64,000 nucleotides of DNA from an uncultured Acidobacteriota bacterium (GTDB lineage: Bacteria; Acidobacteriota; CAIWXX01), in the NCBI GenBank assembly GCA_903916735.1, contig CAIWXX010000051.1:1-64000 (forward strand), given 5' to 3'. The position numbers were made by a program, and so were the translations under genes. The notes below the pieces were generated by a model. That model was given only the letters and a program-made list of their open reading frames with translations, had not been told where the DNA came from and did no database searches. Shown in pieces: positions 40,251 to 49,559 of the stretch. Within the stretch, counting starts at the first letter, position 1. Each line of letters opens with the position of its first letter.

Positions 40251-43200
40251 GTGAATCCAGGCAGGAAGCTCGTTCGATTCGTCAAGTGGCTTGGTGTTGC
40301 CCTGCTGTCTTTCATCGCGTTCGGCGCTGTCGCTCTTTTCGTCCTTCTGGCGGTCGTGCCGCGATACATCCTGCCGGATCTTCTAAATTCAGCCGGGATC
40401 GGCTTCTCCTACGATCGAGCCGATTTCGACCCCATTTCCCTCCGAATGGATTTCGCACAAGTGCGTGTCAGCTATCGGGGACAGAATGTTCTTATTTCGC
40501 AGCACATTCTTTTTGACATCGGGCTTTCGATGCATGGTGCTACGTTGGATATCAATTTCATCAGGCCGATATTCACGGTTCTCCGTAGTGAGGCAGGCTC
40601 ATTTGTCCTGCCATTCCCAGAAACGACTCATAAAACTGCGCATAACCTGATGGTGTTGCGATCGATAAAAGTCGATCAGGGAACCATCACTTATCAGGAT
40701 CGTCGGACGGGATTGACCATCGACATCCGGAATTTCCAGCTCGATATGACATCCGGTCCCCCCTCGATCCTCACGCTGCGATCCCCAACCTGCCGGATCA
40801 CATATGGCCGGCGGGCGATCGAATCAAAGGTGCGCTTGCAAGCCATTCTGGACGATCCGGTCCGAATCCAGCTCATGGAATGGATGAGTGATGGATTGAC
40901 ACTCAGCATGAAAAACCAGGTCCTCAACACCAAGGCGCTTGCCTTCGATGTCGACGGCCGTCTGGATGCGGCGAAATTTCTCCAGGCGACTGGGATCAGA
41001 TCTTTGGTGGATGCACAAGTCGACTTCACCGCGGATTTTGATCTGCCGGCACGACGAATGCGTGTCACCGCTCATTCCAACCGGCTGCGAACGGCATCGA
41101 TTCAGATGGATGACATCAACGGGGAATGTGCCATCGCCGCGGATGGCACTTCTGATGCACACATCACAACCCGCATCGCTGGGGGTCGCGCCGGCTTGCA
41201 GATGGCAACCGATCACGGGAAAACAAGAGCCGATATTCAATTGGAACAAGTGGATCCACGCCAACTTCCTCCTGTATCAAAAAGGCTGCCGATCACCCCT
41301 GCAACAACCATCTCCGGAAAGGTCCGGCTGGATTGGAGAGGTTTGCTGCAACCAGTGGATCTGCGAGGCCACACAGAACTTGTGCTCAATTCCTCGCATG
41401 CAGCGAAGGGCGAAATGCCTCTCACGGGACAGTTCAGCGCCGACTACGAAAAAGGTGCTCTTCAGATAAGACCTTCCCGCGTTCATGTTGGATCGGCGGC
41501 GGCGGTTGATTTTGAGGGCTCTCTCGCACCAAAGGCGATCGATCTCCAATTTAGTGCCGGCGTTGTTGAGATCAAACAGTTTCTAAAGGACACGATCGGC
41601 GACAGAATCGCCTTGCCGGAAAAATTGAGCGGGACCGCATCGCTCGTCGGCAGGCTCAGCGGAGATGGATCATCTCTGGCCGCCCGATTCGAATCACCAC
41701 TCATCCATCTCGGCGGAAAAGAAATATCGAACATCAGCAGTTCAATTGATGTGGCGGGACGAACTATTGAGATATCCGATTTTCAATGCCGCACTCTCGG
41801 TGGAACCCTTTCAGGGCATGGGTCGATCCGCGAGAAGGATTATTCCGCCTATCTCAGGGGAGAATCGCTCCATCTCAGCACTCTCTCACCGATCTTCACG
41901 GAAGGCATCTGCGGCTTCACAGCGAGCGGCAACGGACCACTGGGAGATCTGAGCATTGCTGGGCAGTTGGCGGTGGATGGCGCCGCTACATCCATGACCA
42001 TTCCAGAATCATTCGGTGGTACCTTCGAGTTGAACAAGCGTCGATTACTCGCTGAATTCCAAAGCTCCGATGAAAACCTCGGCGGATCCTTTCAGATGGA
42101 TCTGGCCACTCCATATCCAGTTCATCTGATGACCAGTTTCATTAACATTCCAGCAGCAGAGATACTGACACGCTACAAGGGCAAAACCGATTTTCAAGCC
42201 ACAGCTACAGGGTTTCTAGATATATCGGCTGAGCTCCTGGCTCCACACTGCCTCGAAGGGCGCATTGTGCTGAACGATGTCGACCTCCGATTCGATGAAT
42301 TTGGGCTTAATAACAAGGACGATATTGTCGTGAGCCTCTCTCCGGATTTTGTCGATTTTCATCACTTGACCATGGAAGGAATGCGAAAGCATTTTAGTGT
42401 CAGGGGTGTCCTGCCTCTTGCAGAAGGACAGCCGGCTGATTTCCATCTGGAAGGGCTTCTCGATCTCGAAGTTCTGGAGATCCTCATTCCAGGGATGCGA
42501 GCCTCAGGGACCCTGGGAGGCGAAGCCTCGTTCATCGGAGTCAGGCCGGCCATTGAAACCTCAGGACTCCTTTTTCTTGACCATGTCTCTCTGACTTATC
42601 CGCGCATTCCTTTCTCCACGAAAGAGGTCACTGGGAATCTGGTGTTGAAGGGTAATGAGGTTCATTTGCAAGAAATCCATGGAATCCTGGACCAGGGTCA
42701 ATTTTCTGTTTCGGGTGTGATTCCACTGGATGCCCTTCCCATTACATCCACTCGCTCACCCCGCAACATCGATCTTCACTTAACGGTCCAGTCCTTCGGC
42801 ACGAGCAACTTCACGCGGCTGATTCCAGAAAAACTGCGTCGTGCGTTCAGTGCAACCGCTGATGCCGATGTCACATTCGGAGGGAACTTTCGATCTCTCA
42901 ACACTGTGACTATCGATGGCGCCATCACCAACACCAAGATCACTCTCCTCGGAAAGCCCTTTCCTGGTCAGTCGGCACCTTACCGGATCATAAAACGCGG
43001 CGATTCCATCGAGCTCACCGATGTGCATCTCGCAGGTGGAGGAATCGACATCTCCGGAACAGCCCGCCTGAACTTCGGCGAGGGAAAGCCACCCTACATT
43101 CACAGCTCTGTGAAGGCCGATATTCAAAACCAATTCCTGCAATCTTACCTGCCCATGGCGAAATTCGGCGGCAGCACTTCACTGAGTGTCAACGTCGAAG

Positions 43201-45770
43201 GTGTTCTGGCAAAGCCCGCTATCGAAGGAACGCTGATGGTGAAAGACAGCTCGGCCGGCTTTTCCATGCAGCGCATCGATTTGACCGCGGCCAATGGAAA
43301 GATCGACTTTACCGGGCGAACTGCGCACGCGACAGGCGTCGCTATGCTTAATGGAGGCGCTGTTGAGCTGGATGGCAGCGCCACAATCGACGGTATCAAA
43401 TTAACCGGCCTTTTAGTCGATACCTCGTTTAACGGCTGTGGGACATTTATTCCGGACGGCCTGCAAGGCAAGTTTGAAGGGCGGACAACTCTCAGCCTCC
43501 TGCGAAATGGGAGATACCTTCTCGATGGCGATCTCTGGCTTCGCGATGGCATATTTCGCAGGAATTTCCGGCTCGGACAAGAGCTACTCGCCAGCTTCCC
43601 GTCCAAACAAGGGAAGCCGACTGCACGTCCCTTTCCCGATCTAATGTTGGATCTACGCCTCTCACCGGTTGATCTGATCAACGTCAAAAACAATATCGCC
43701 GATATTCGTCTGAAGGGAGACGTGGCGCTCCGGGGAACTGTCGGGAAACCCCGTCTCTATGGTCAGATCGATGCATCACCAAATGGCATTTTTCGATTTC
43801 AGGGGCGCGATTACAAGGTCGAAACGTGTACGCTCAGTTTTGAAGGCAATGAGGGATTCGATCCTCACCTGAATATTCAGGCGACAGTCAACGTCACGGT
43901 CAATCTCCAACGGCGGAACGCATTTGCCTCCAGCTCGGGAACCTCCCATGTCATCAAAGCAACACTAACAGGAAAACTCTCCAATACGAATCTCAACCTT
44001 CAAGATATTCAGGGGCAACCACCGCTCTCGGAAATTGAAGCGGCGTCGCTGTTGCTGACAGGGCAGATCGTCGGAGAAGGATCGACGACCAGCAAGGATG
44101 CTCTTAAGAACCAAATGGCCCGCTTTATAGGTGGGAGTGTCGGGAATACTTTCCTGCCGGTCATCGGCCGCAAGCTCGGCATCGACCAGTTCGACATTCA
44201 ACCAAATTACATCTCCAATGAAACGGATACTCCGACAGCCCGTGCCATCATCGGTAAGGATCTCGGCGGTGGTTTCTTTTTCACCTACTCTCCTGACCTG
44301 TCCAACTCTCAACGCTATCTGTGGATGCTCGACTATCAGATGGGAAGAAACGTGGCGCTCCGAGCCGGACGGCAGGATGATGCCTCCTACCAAGGACGCG
44401 TCTCGCACAATTTGAGTTTTAATCTCTTTGCAGGCCGTAAGCTTGAGCCGGCGATCTCACTCAAAAGTGCACCGCCACAAAGAATGGAAACCGGGAAGCA
44501 ATACATCACAGAGATCACAATCGATGGTTTGAAAGCCACTGATCCCGGCATTGTCCTCCGGCAACTCACTTTCAAAGCCGGAGATGTGCTCGACTATAAC
44601 CAGATTTTTCAATCACAACGACTTCTCTATGGTCTTAATCTTTTTCGAAGCGTGCGGATTTATCCGGAGAGAATACCCGGGCACGATGGCCTCGTCATTA
44701 TTCGCGTCGCTCTTATGGAGCAAAACGTTTACCAGTTCTTCTACGGACTGAGGTATAACACCGAAGGGAAAATTGCCGGCGTTGTCAACACTCAGAATCC
44801 GGAAGGGTTCGATGGGGAGCTGGAAGTGCATAACATCAATGTCCTGGGCAAGGGAATCGATGCAGGCCTCTACACCAGACAGAGCAAGCCGGAGCGGAAT
44901 TATCGATTGACAATGGCATTCCCATATTTCTCCAAGCGCAAAATCAGTACGACCGTTCTCGTGTATAAGAAAGATCTGACACAAGAGTTACCGATTGGCA
45001 CTTTCCTCTCTCACATCCCTGGCGCCAGCCTGCTTGTGGAAAGGAACTTGACCAAGAAGATATCTCTTCAGTATTTCATGAATTATAAAAGAACGACCTA
45101 CATCGAAATCAATCCAATTAATCATCTGCCAGTTTCGCAATATACTTTTACGCGCGATCGGCTGGGAATGACCCTCGTTGGGGATTTTCGTGATGATCGG
45201 CTCAATGCCAAAAAAGGCATTTTTTGCAGCACAACACTGGAATATCAGCCTCGGCTGCTGGGAGCAGATCTAAGGTTATTTAAGACTTTTAGCCAGGTCA
45301 GATTTTATTATACGCTATTCAATAAACTGACCTTGGCCGCGAGCAGCGGCATCGGGGTTATTGATACATTTGGGCAAGCACTGTATGACGGCGATGCATT
45401 TTTTGTTGGCGGGAGCTCCTCAGTGCGGAGTTACCAAGAAGACAACCTCGGTCCTCGTGACCCCTATAGCCTAGATCCTAATCAACCATGGGGAGGACGT
45501 GCGGTTGTTGTTTACAACCAGGAAGCACGATTCCCACTCCACTCGATCACGAAGAGAATCAAGCTTGGTGGAGTTCTTTTTCACGATGCAGGCAACGTTT
45601 TCCGGGATATTGCAGATTTCAAGCCATTTGACGTCAGACATGCTGTCGGATTCGGGCTTCGATTCGACACGCCGTACTCCCTCTTCCGCCTGGATTTTGG
45701 CGTCACCGTCAAACCTCACCCGGGCGAAGATCGACAGCGGCTCACATTCGGTATCGGGCAGATGTTCTGA
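40251..45770 (+). CDS. tamB: TamB-TamA fusion: TamB beta-taco joined to POTRA and Omp85 barrel
   Basis: One open frame encodes ~1839 residues. An N-terminal inner-membrane helix (WLGVALLSFIAFGAVALFVL) starts an AsmA/TamB-like chain of beta repeats filling the periplasm. It closes near 1400 with the TamB C-terminal block (GGGFFFTYSPDLSNSQRYLW). One POTRA domain follows (~1415-1490: ITEITIDGLKATDPGIVLRQ), then an Omp85 barrel (~1495-1839). The barrel has VGGSSSVRSY (1719-1728, the VRGF/Y loop), VLFHDAGNVF (1775-1784) and a terminal beta-signal ending in Phe (LTFGIGQMF). In E. coli TamB and TamA are separate partners that move lipid or protein to the outer membrane. ATG 40203 is an alternative start. 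Confidence 0.93.
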   Translation: MNPGRKLVRFVKWLGVALLSFIAFGAVALFVLLAVVPRYILPDLLNSAGIGFSYDRADFDPISLRMDFAQVRVSYRGQNVLISQHILFDIGLSMHGATLDINFIRPIFTVLRSEAGSFVLPFPETTHKTAHNLMVLRSIKVDQGTITYQDRRTGLTIDIRNFQLDMTSGPPSILTLRSPTCRITYGRRAIESKVRLQAILDDPVRIQLMEWMSDGLTLSMKNQVLNTKALAFDVDGRLDAAKFLQATGIRSLVDAQVDFTADFDLPARRMRVTAHSNRLRTASIQMDDINGECAIAADGTSDAHITTRIAGGRAGLQMATDHGKTRADIQLEQVDPRQLPPVSKRLPITPATTISGKVRLDWRGLLQPVDLRGHTELVLNSSHAAKGEMPLTGQFSADYEKGALQIRPSRVHVGSAAAVDFEGSLAPKAIDLQFSAGVVEIKQFLKDTIGDRIALPEKLSGTASLVGRLSGDGSSLAARFESPLIHLGGKEISNISSSIDVAGRTIEISDFQCRTLGGTLSGHGSIREKDYSAYLRGESLHLSTLSPIFTEGICGFTASGNGPLGDLSIAGQLAVDGAATSMTIPESFGGTFELNKRRLLAEFQSSDENLGGSFQMDLATPYPVHLMTSFINIPAAEILTRYKGKTDFQATATGFLDISAELLAPHCLEGRIVLNDVDLRFDEFGLNNKDDIVVSLSPDFVDFHHLTMEGMRKHFSVRGVLPLAEGQPADFHLEGLLDLEVLEILIPGMRASGTLGGEASFIGVRPAIETSGLLFLDHVSLTYPRIPFSTKEVTGNLVLKGNEVHLQEIHGILDQGQFSVSGVIPLDALPITSTRSPRNIDLHLTVQSFGTSNFTRLIPEKLRRAFSATADADVTFGGNFRSLNTVTIDGAITNTKITLLGKPFPGQSAPYRIIKRGDSIELTDVHLAGGGIDISGTARLNFGEGKPPYIHSSVKADIQNQFLQSYLPMAKFGGSTSLSVNVEGVLAKPAIEGTLMVKDSSAGFSMQRIDLTAANGKIDFTGRTAHATGVAMLNGGAVELDGSATIDGIKLTGLLVDTSFNGCGTFIPDGLQGKFEGRTTLSLLRNGRYLLDGDLWLRDGIFRRNFRLGQELLASFPSKQGKPTARPFPDLMLDLRLSPVDLINVKNNIADIRLKGDVALRGTVGKPRLYGQIDASPNGIFRFQGRDYKVETCTLSFEGNEGFDPHLNIQATVNVTVNLQRRNAFASSSGTSHVIKATLTGKLSNTNLNLQDIQGQPPLSEIEAASLLLTGQIVGEGSTTSKDALKNQMARFIGGSVGNTFLPVIGRKLGIDQFDIQPNYISNETDTPTARAIIGKDLGGGFFFTYSPDLSNSQRYLWMLDYQMGRNVALRAGRQDDASYQGRVSHNLSFNLFAGRKLEPAISLKSAPPQRMETGKQYITEITIDGLKATDPGIVLRQLTFKAGDVLDYNQIFQSQRLLYGLNLFRSVRIYPERIPGHDGLVIIRVALMEQNVYQFFYGLRYNTEGKIAGVVNTQNPEGFDGELEVHNINVLGKGIDAGLYTRQSKPERNYRLTMAFPYFSKRKISTTVLVYKKDLTQELPIGTFLSHIPGASLLVERNLTKKISLQYFMNYKRTTYIEINPINHLPVSQYTFTRDRLGMTLVGDFRDDRLNAKKGIFCSTTLEYQPRLLGADLRLFKTFSQVRFYYTLFNKLTLAASSGIGVIDTFGQALYDGDAFFVGGSSSVRSYQEDNLGPRDPYSLDPNQPWGGRAVVVYNQEARFPLHSITKRIKLGGVLFHDAGNVFRDIADFKPFDVRHAVGFGLRFDTPYSLFRLDFGVTVKPHPGEDRQRLTFGIGQMF

Positions 45771-45793
45771 TTACAAAAGTTCCAATAATAAAG

Positions 45794-46735
45794 CTATTGC
45801 TTTTCTCCGCAGTGATTGCACTTGATGGCGCGCGGGGGGAGCGGCTTGCGGCAGTTCCAGCAGAGGCTCTTGCGAGATGCCTCATCGCGAGCTCGAAGGC
45901 GCGACCGAATGTCCTCCATTTGACTCTCTTTCCGGGTAATGCCGAGTGCCGCTTCCATTTCACGGAGAAGTTCGCCGGCGTTCGGGTAGCGGGCTTTGAC
46001 ATCGGTGGCGAGCGCTTTTGAACAGATGTCACTGATGGCGCGAGGCACCGATGAGTTCTTGAGTTTGAGAGGAGATATTTTGCCTTGGAGTGCGAGCTTC
46101 TCCATCATCGCCGGATTGGGATGAAAAAGCGGCGGTGAGCCTGCCATCATTTCGTAGAAAATGCAACCCAAAGAATAAATATCCGACGCAAGCACAGCCT
46201 TGCCCAGGAATTGCTCCGGGGCCATATAAGGAGGCGACCCGATGCGAGTCTGAGCAAATCCCTTCGTCTCCAGAAATGTCGATGTCCCGAAATCCGTGAT
46301 CTTGACTGTTCCTAATTCTGAAACCAATAAATTCGAAGGTCGAAGATCGCGGTGGAGAACGTGATTCTGGTGAGCGTGCATGAGGCCGGCGCAAGCCTGG
46401 CGCAGGTAGTCAGTCGCGCGTTTGAGATCAATTGTCTTTTCACGATCGAGAATTGCTTCAAGCGACTCGCCTTTCACGTACTCCATGACCATGAAAAAGA
46501 CATCGTCTGTTTTCTCGGCGGTAATCAGGCGGACGATGTTCGGGTGATTGAGCGCCGAGTGAAGACGTGGTTCTTTGAGCAGTTGGAAAAGATCATCGGT
46601 CTGGCGATGAGGCACCTTGAGAGCGACCTTTTTATCAAGCCAGGTGTCGACTGCCAGATAAACCGCTCCGAATCCTCCCACACCGAGTGTATCCTCGATG
46701 TGGTATTTCCCGACCTGCTGTCCCTTCAGAAACAT
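45794..46735 (-). CDS. Serine/threonine protein kinase with C-terminal zinc ribbon
   Basis: The 313-residue protein is a complete Hanks-type kinase: glycine loop LGVGGFGAVY (17-26), VALK lysine 40, HRDLRPSNLL (128-137), DFG (148-150) and PYMAPEQF in the activation segment. The C-terminus holds a double CxxC zinc ribbon (CWNCRKPLPPRAIKCNHCGE). No transmembrane helix is seen, so it is soluble. Unlike the kinase-like protein at 24860-26896 it retains every catalytic residue. It converges with the TamB-TamA gene, 23 bases apart. Its substrates are unknown. A promoter with TATCAT ten bases from the ATG precedes it. Confidence 0.92.
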   Translation of the reverse strand: MFLKGQQVGKYHIEDTLGVGGFGAVYLAVDTWLDKKVALKVPHRQTDDLFQLLKEPRLHSALNHPNIVRLITAEKTDDVFFMVMEYVKGESLEAILDREKTIDLKRATDYLRQACAGLMHAHQNHVLHRDLRPSNLLVSELGTVKITDFGTSTFLETKGFAQTRIGSPPYMAPEQFLGKAVLASDIYSLGCIFYEMMAGSPPLFHPNPAMMEKLALQGKISPLKLKNSSVPRAISDICSKALATDVKARYPNAGELLREMEAALGITRKESQMEDIRSRLRARDEASRKSLCWNCRKPLPPRAIKCNHCGEKQ

Positions 46736-46745
46736 TTTTCAGGTG

Positions 46746-46774
46746 ATGATAGCCTGTGCAGCGGCGTCTGTAAA
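46746..46774 (-). promoter_or_regulatory. Short-leader promoter of the Ser/Thr kinase gene
   Basis: On the minus strand TTTACA (46774-46769), a 17-base spacer and TATCAT (46751-46746) end ten bases before the ATG at 46735. The expected leader is about three bases. Confidence 0.6.
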
Positions 46775-46893
46775 GCGCGCTCAGGCGGAAAACGTCCGCA
46801 TCGAGATTGATGGGGTTTGAATCAGTCGTATGCAGATTCGGGGTCTTTTTAAATATCCTTGTTGCATCCCTCCTTTTTCCGTCGAGGATGGGA

Positions 46894-46899
46894 TATATT
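46894..46899 (+). promoter_or_regulatory. Candidate -10 box of the YkgJ-family gene
   Basis: TATATT is followed by seven bases and then the ATG at 46907, so transcription would begin at or beside the start codon. No clear -35 is seen, and there is no close Shine-Dalgarno sequence. Confidence 0.4.
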
Positions 46900-46906
46900 T
46901 GATTAC

Positions 46907-47566
46907 ATGAATGAGGACAGTCATACCGAGGCAACTCCGGCAACTTCGCGCGAATGGGATCTCTGGCAAGCCGACAAGAAATTGCTTGCCATCATCGACG
47001 GCGCTCTATTTGAATCAAGCCGGCTCTCCGGCGATTGGCTCGCCTGCTCGCCCGGCTGCTCCGACTGTTGCATCGGACCATTCGCCATCACACCTCTCGA
47101 TGCCGACCGCTTACGGCGCGGCTTAATGGAATTGGCCTTACGAGATCCTGATCGCGCACAGAAACTGCGGTCACGAGCCATGGCGGTTACGACCATCATG
47201 AGTGAGCAATTCCCTGGAAATCTAGCTCTTGGAATTCTTAACGACGATAACAAAGCGGAAGATCGCTTCTGCGATCGCTTTGCTTCCCTCCACTGCCCCT
47301 CACTCGATCCTGGAACAGGATTATGCGATCTCTATCTCTTCAGGCCGCTTTCCTGCCGTATGTGCGGTCCGCCGATACAGATCGGGGAATACTCGCTGCC
47401 ACCCTGCCACCGATGTTTCGTGGACGCGCCGGAACACGAGATTGAAAAGTGCCGAGTAATCCCAGACCCTGCCGGATTGGAAGATATGATACTCGGGCGA
47501 CTTGGAAAAAACGGCCATCTAAGAGGTTCGACCGTTGTGGCCTTCGCACTGGCCACGCATTTATGA
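46907..47566 (+). CDS. YkgJ family cysteine-cluster protein
   Basis: The ~219-residue protein matches the zinc- or iron-chelating CxxCxxCC family. The first cluster is CSPGCSDCCIGPFAITPLDA. Further conserved Cys residues lie in CDRFASLHCPSLDPGTGLC, LFRPLSCRMCGPP and PPCHRC. Members are thought to bind metal; the biochemical role is unsettled. ATG 46907 is preferred to an in-frame start at 46859, because a -10-like TATATT ends seven bases before it and the conserved part follows. It is divergent from the Ser/Thr kinase gene. Confidence 0.82.
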   Translation: MNEDSHTEATPATSREWDLWQADKKLLAIIDGALFESSRLSGDWLACSPGCSDCCIGPFAITPLDADRLRRGLMELALRDPDRAQKLRSRAMAVTTIMSEQFPGNLALGILNDDNKAEDRFCDRFASLHCPSLDPGTGLCDLYLFRPLSCRMCGPPIQIGEYSLPPCHRCFVDAPEHEIEKCRVIPDPAGLEDMILGRLGKNGHLRGSTVVAFALATHL

Positions 47567-47637
47567 AAAAAGCACTCGATTTCCAATATCGATGATCACA
47601 CATGTGAAGCTTTTTTCCGGAAGACGCGTCGTGAAAA

Positions 47638-48039
47638 TTATTGTGCTGACGTAGCACATGCAGCCGTCTTCACAATCTGCATGATGGCATCATCGATCTC
47701 TTGAGCTAGTTTCTCGATTCCGGCGTCGGGAAAGAAATCCACGAGAGCACTCGGCCGCATGGTGCTGATCTTTGTCTGGCTGCCTTGGACATAGACGGCA
47801 ATCGGACACGGAAGCATGAGCGCGATCCTGACATCGGCCAGCAAGACCTGGCTGGCATACCGTGCATTGCAAACTTCGATTATTTTTAGCGGATCCCGCA
47901 AAAATCCCTTCTCCGCCAATGTAGCTTGGACATCGTGAATATGGAGAACGCGAAAGCCGCCGGCAGCGGATGCTTCTTCAACAGCCCTGACGGCCACATC
48001 GAAGCTCTTTGACGTTGCTATCGTGAACTCAAAATCCAT
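47638..48039 (-). CDS. DUF302 domain protein
   Basis: The ~133-residue protein fits DUF302: FTIATSKSFDVAVRAVEEAS, GGFRVLHIHDVQATLAEKGF, the conserved IIEVCNARYASQVL with its Cys, then LPCPIAVYVQGSQTKISTMR and a helical end (AQEIDDAIMQIVKTAA). The family folds as a small alpha/beta domain of unknown function. ATG 48039 begins the domain; upstream codons to 48093 look non-conserved. It stands alone on the minus strand. Confidence 0.82.
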   Translation of the reverse strand: MDFEFTIATSKSFDVAVRAVEEASAAGGFRVLHIHDVQATLAEKGFLRDPLKIIEVCNARYASQVLLADVRIALMLPCPIAVYVQGSQTKISTMRPSALVDFFPDAGIEKLAQEIDDAIMQIVKTAACATSAQ

Positions 48040-48249
48040 AATGCCATCCGTCCGTGAGCGCGGATGATTGCTACCATCATCAGCTGGCGACATCGATAGT
48101 CAATCTGTCAGCGCAGTAGTTAAACGGGGGCTCTCCGCCAAACGCGATGGCGAATATTAGCCCCCGTCCGCCGTGATCCTAAATTTCGAGAGCCCGTCTC
48201 GCTGCCTGAACGACCGACAGCCAGATGAGCGTCTTCCTCGAATGAAAAC

Positions 48250-48642
48250 TCACTTGAACATTTCGGCGATCTTGCATATTCCGGGCATTTCCCATTTCTG
48301 CCCGCCGAAGGCTTTGATCCACCCCATGATAGCGCCACCGAGGCCGACCACCATGAGACAAAGCCATAGCAAGCAGCTTAAAATGCCGCCCAGAATTGGT
48401 ACTGCTGAGGAAACAACGAAACTGAAGATCATTAGGACAAACCACAGCACGATCACCACGATTGAGAGCGCCAAGCCCTGACGGCCATGCCAGTAGACAA
48501 ATTCTTTTTGAGGGTCTGATCGCTTATCCTTGAACATCAAGAAAGGGATCAGGGAGAGAATCCCGAAGTATGCGAGGAAGAGGTGTACCTTGTCGTCGTC
48601 GTGATAAGGTTTTGCAGCTACCGGGGTTTCGGTTGTACTCAT
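48250..48642 (-). CDS. Small membrane protein, DUF4870/Tic20-like
   Basis: The ~130-residue protein has three hydrophobic segments (VHLFLAYFGILSLIPFLMF, ALSIVVIVLWFVLMIFSFVV, GGILSCLLWLCLMVVGLGGA) and the motif WHGRQGLAL between the first two, as in DUF4870 proteins. It ends with FGGQKWEMPGICKIAEMFK, a tail also typical of the family. The function is unknown. AAGGAGG lies six bases before ATG 48642, a strong ribosome-binding site that settles the start over the longer frame to 48669. Confidence 0.82.
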   Translation of the reverse strand: MSTTETPVAAKPYHDDDKVHLFLAYFGILSLIPFLMFKDKRSDPQKEFVYWHGRQGLALSIVVIVLWFVLMIFSFVVSSAVPILGGILSCLLWLCLMVVGLGGAIMGWIKAFGGQKWEMPGICKIAEMFK

Positions 48643-48979
48643 GGAAGCCTCCTTGCTTAGCTTGAACAATAGTATACAAGGGCCGGAGAAGTCAAGAATA
48701 TTGAATCCAAATGTGAGTCAATGTCGATGCGAGAAAGGTGTTTTTCGAACTATCGGAAACGGAGAAAAAATCACGACGAGCCTCTTTGTGATTGCCAACA
48801 TTCTATGCGAGAATCCGCTCCTGAGCGTCTCGAATATTCTGTTATTAGAGTCATGAGGCTGTGCCTGCGAACAGTGCTGGGTCGAAGTTGGATCAAGGAC
48901 AAGGGTCGACGACTCGGCTGTTCCGACTCCGAGTACTTGTCTCGACACTCAGTTGTGTTATTGCGAGCGAGGTCCTCAT
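48643..48979. other. Non-coding interval between divergent small membrane-protein genes
   Basis: No gene is supported. It must hold the promoters of the divergent DUF4870-like and DUF2752 genes. On the minus strand TTGACT and TACTAT occur with a short 15-base spacing before the DUF4870-like gene. Nothing else stands out. Confidence 0.35.
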
Positions 48980-49393
48980 ATGAGATTTCTCTTCGATTCT
49001 TCACACAAGATTCCGAGTCCAGCCTGGCCATGGATCGGCGTCGGTGTGGGAGTGCTGATCATCGGAGGCCTTATGGTTCAGCTTCTGCCACAGCACGGCA
49101 TCCCGATCTGTGGATTTTACCGCGTGACCGGACATCCCTGCCCGGCATGTGGGGTGACGCGAGCGGGATTTCTGCTGCTTCATGGGAAATATCCAGAGGC
49201 GTTCGCCATGCATCCGCTATTCATCTTACTCATCAGCCTCATGACCGCATGGTTTTCAACCGGCCTCTTCGCACATTTGTTTCGTCGCGATTTCATTATC
49301 GAGGTTTTGCCGGGAGATGCTCGTTTGTGGTGGGCGGTTTTCATCGCCTGCATCCTTCTCAACTGGCTCTACCTGTGGATTCACGTCGGATAG
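48980..49393 (+). CDS. DUF2752 membrane protein
   Basis: The ~137-residue protein has three hydrophobic segments and the DUF2752 signature CGFYRVTGHPCPACGVTRAG, followed by the helix with HPLFILLISLMTAWF. The conserved Cys residues suggest metal or disulfide chemistry, but no function is established. ATG 48980 is chosen since GAGG lies upstream and the longer frame to 48953 adds unlikely residues. It precedes mutS by 166 bases. Confidence 0.82.
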   Translation: MRFLFDSSHKIPSPAWPWIGVGVGVLIIGGLMVQLLPQHGIPICGFYRVTGHPCPACGVTRAGFLLLHGKYPEAFAMHPLFILLISLMTAWFSTGLFAHLFRRDFIIEVLPGDARLWWAVFIACILLNWLYLWIHVG

Positions 49394-49521
49394 CCGGGCA
49401 AGGACGGGGGACATCTGCATCCCAACCATGATTTGTCTACGGGGAGTTCCGACAGGGAGTGACCATGCAATTGGCGACGATGAGACAGTCTAAAAGGTGG
49501 CTCTGCAAAGTGAGGAGCTTT

Positions 49522-49550
49522 TTCACACACAACGATCTTGCTGCTACAAT
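49522..49550 (+). promoter_or_regulatory. Strong promoter of mutS with near-zero leader
   Basis: TTCACA (49522-49527), a 17-base spacer and TACAAT (49545-49550) preceded by TGC (extended -10) end nine bases before the mutS ATG at 49560. Transcription should start at about 49557, leaving no room for a Shine-Dalgarno sequence. Confidence 0.65.
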
Positions 49551-49559
49551 AGGTCCCTC

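Noticed and set aside
45771-45800. Weak hairpin between the convergent TamB-TamA and kinase genes
   Set aside because: Only five-base arms (CAATA/TATTG) are seen, too weak to call a terminator.
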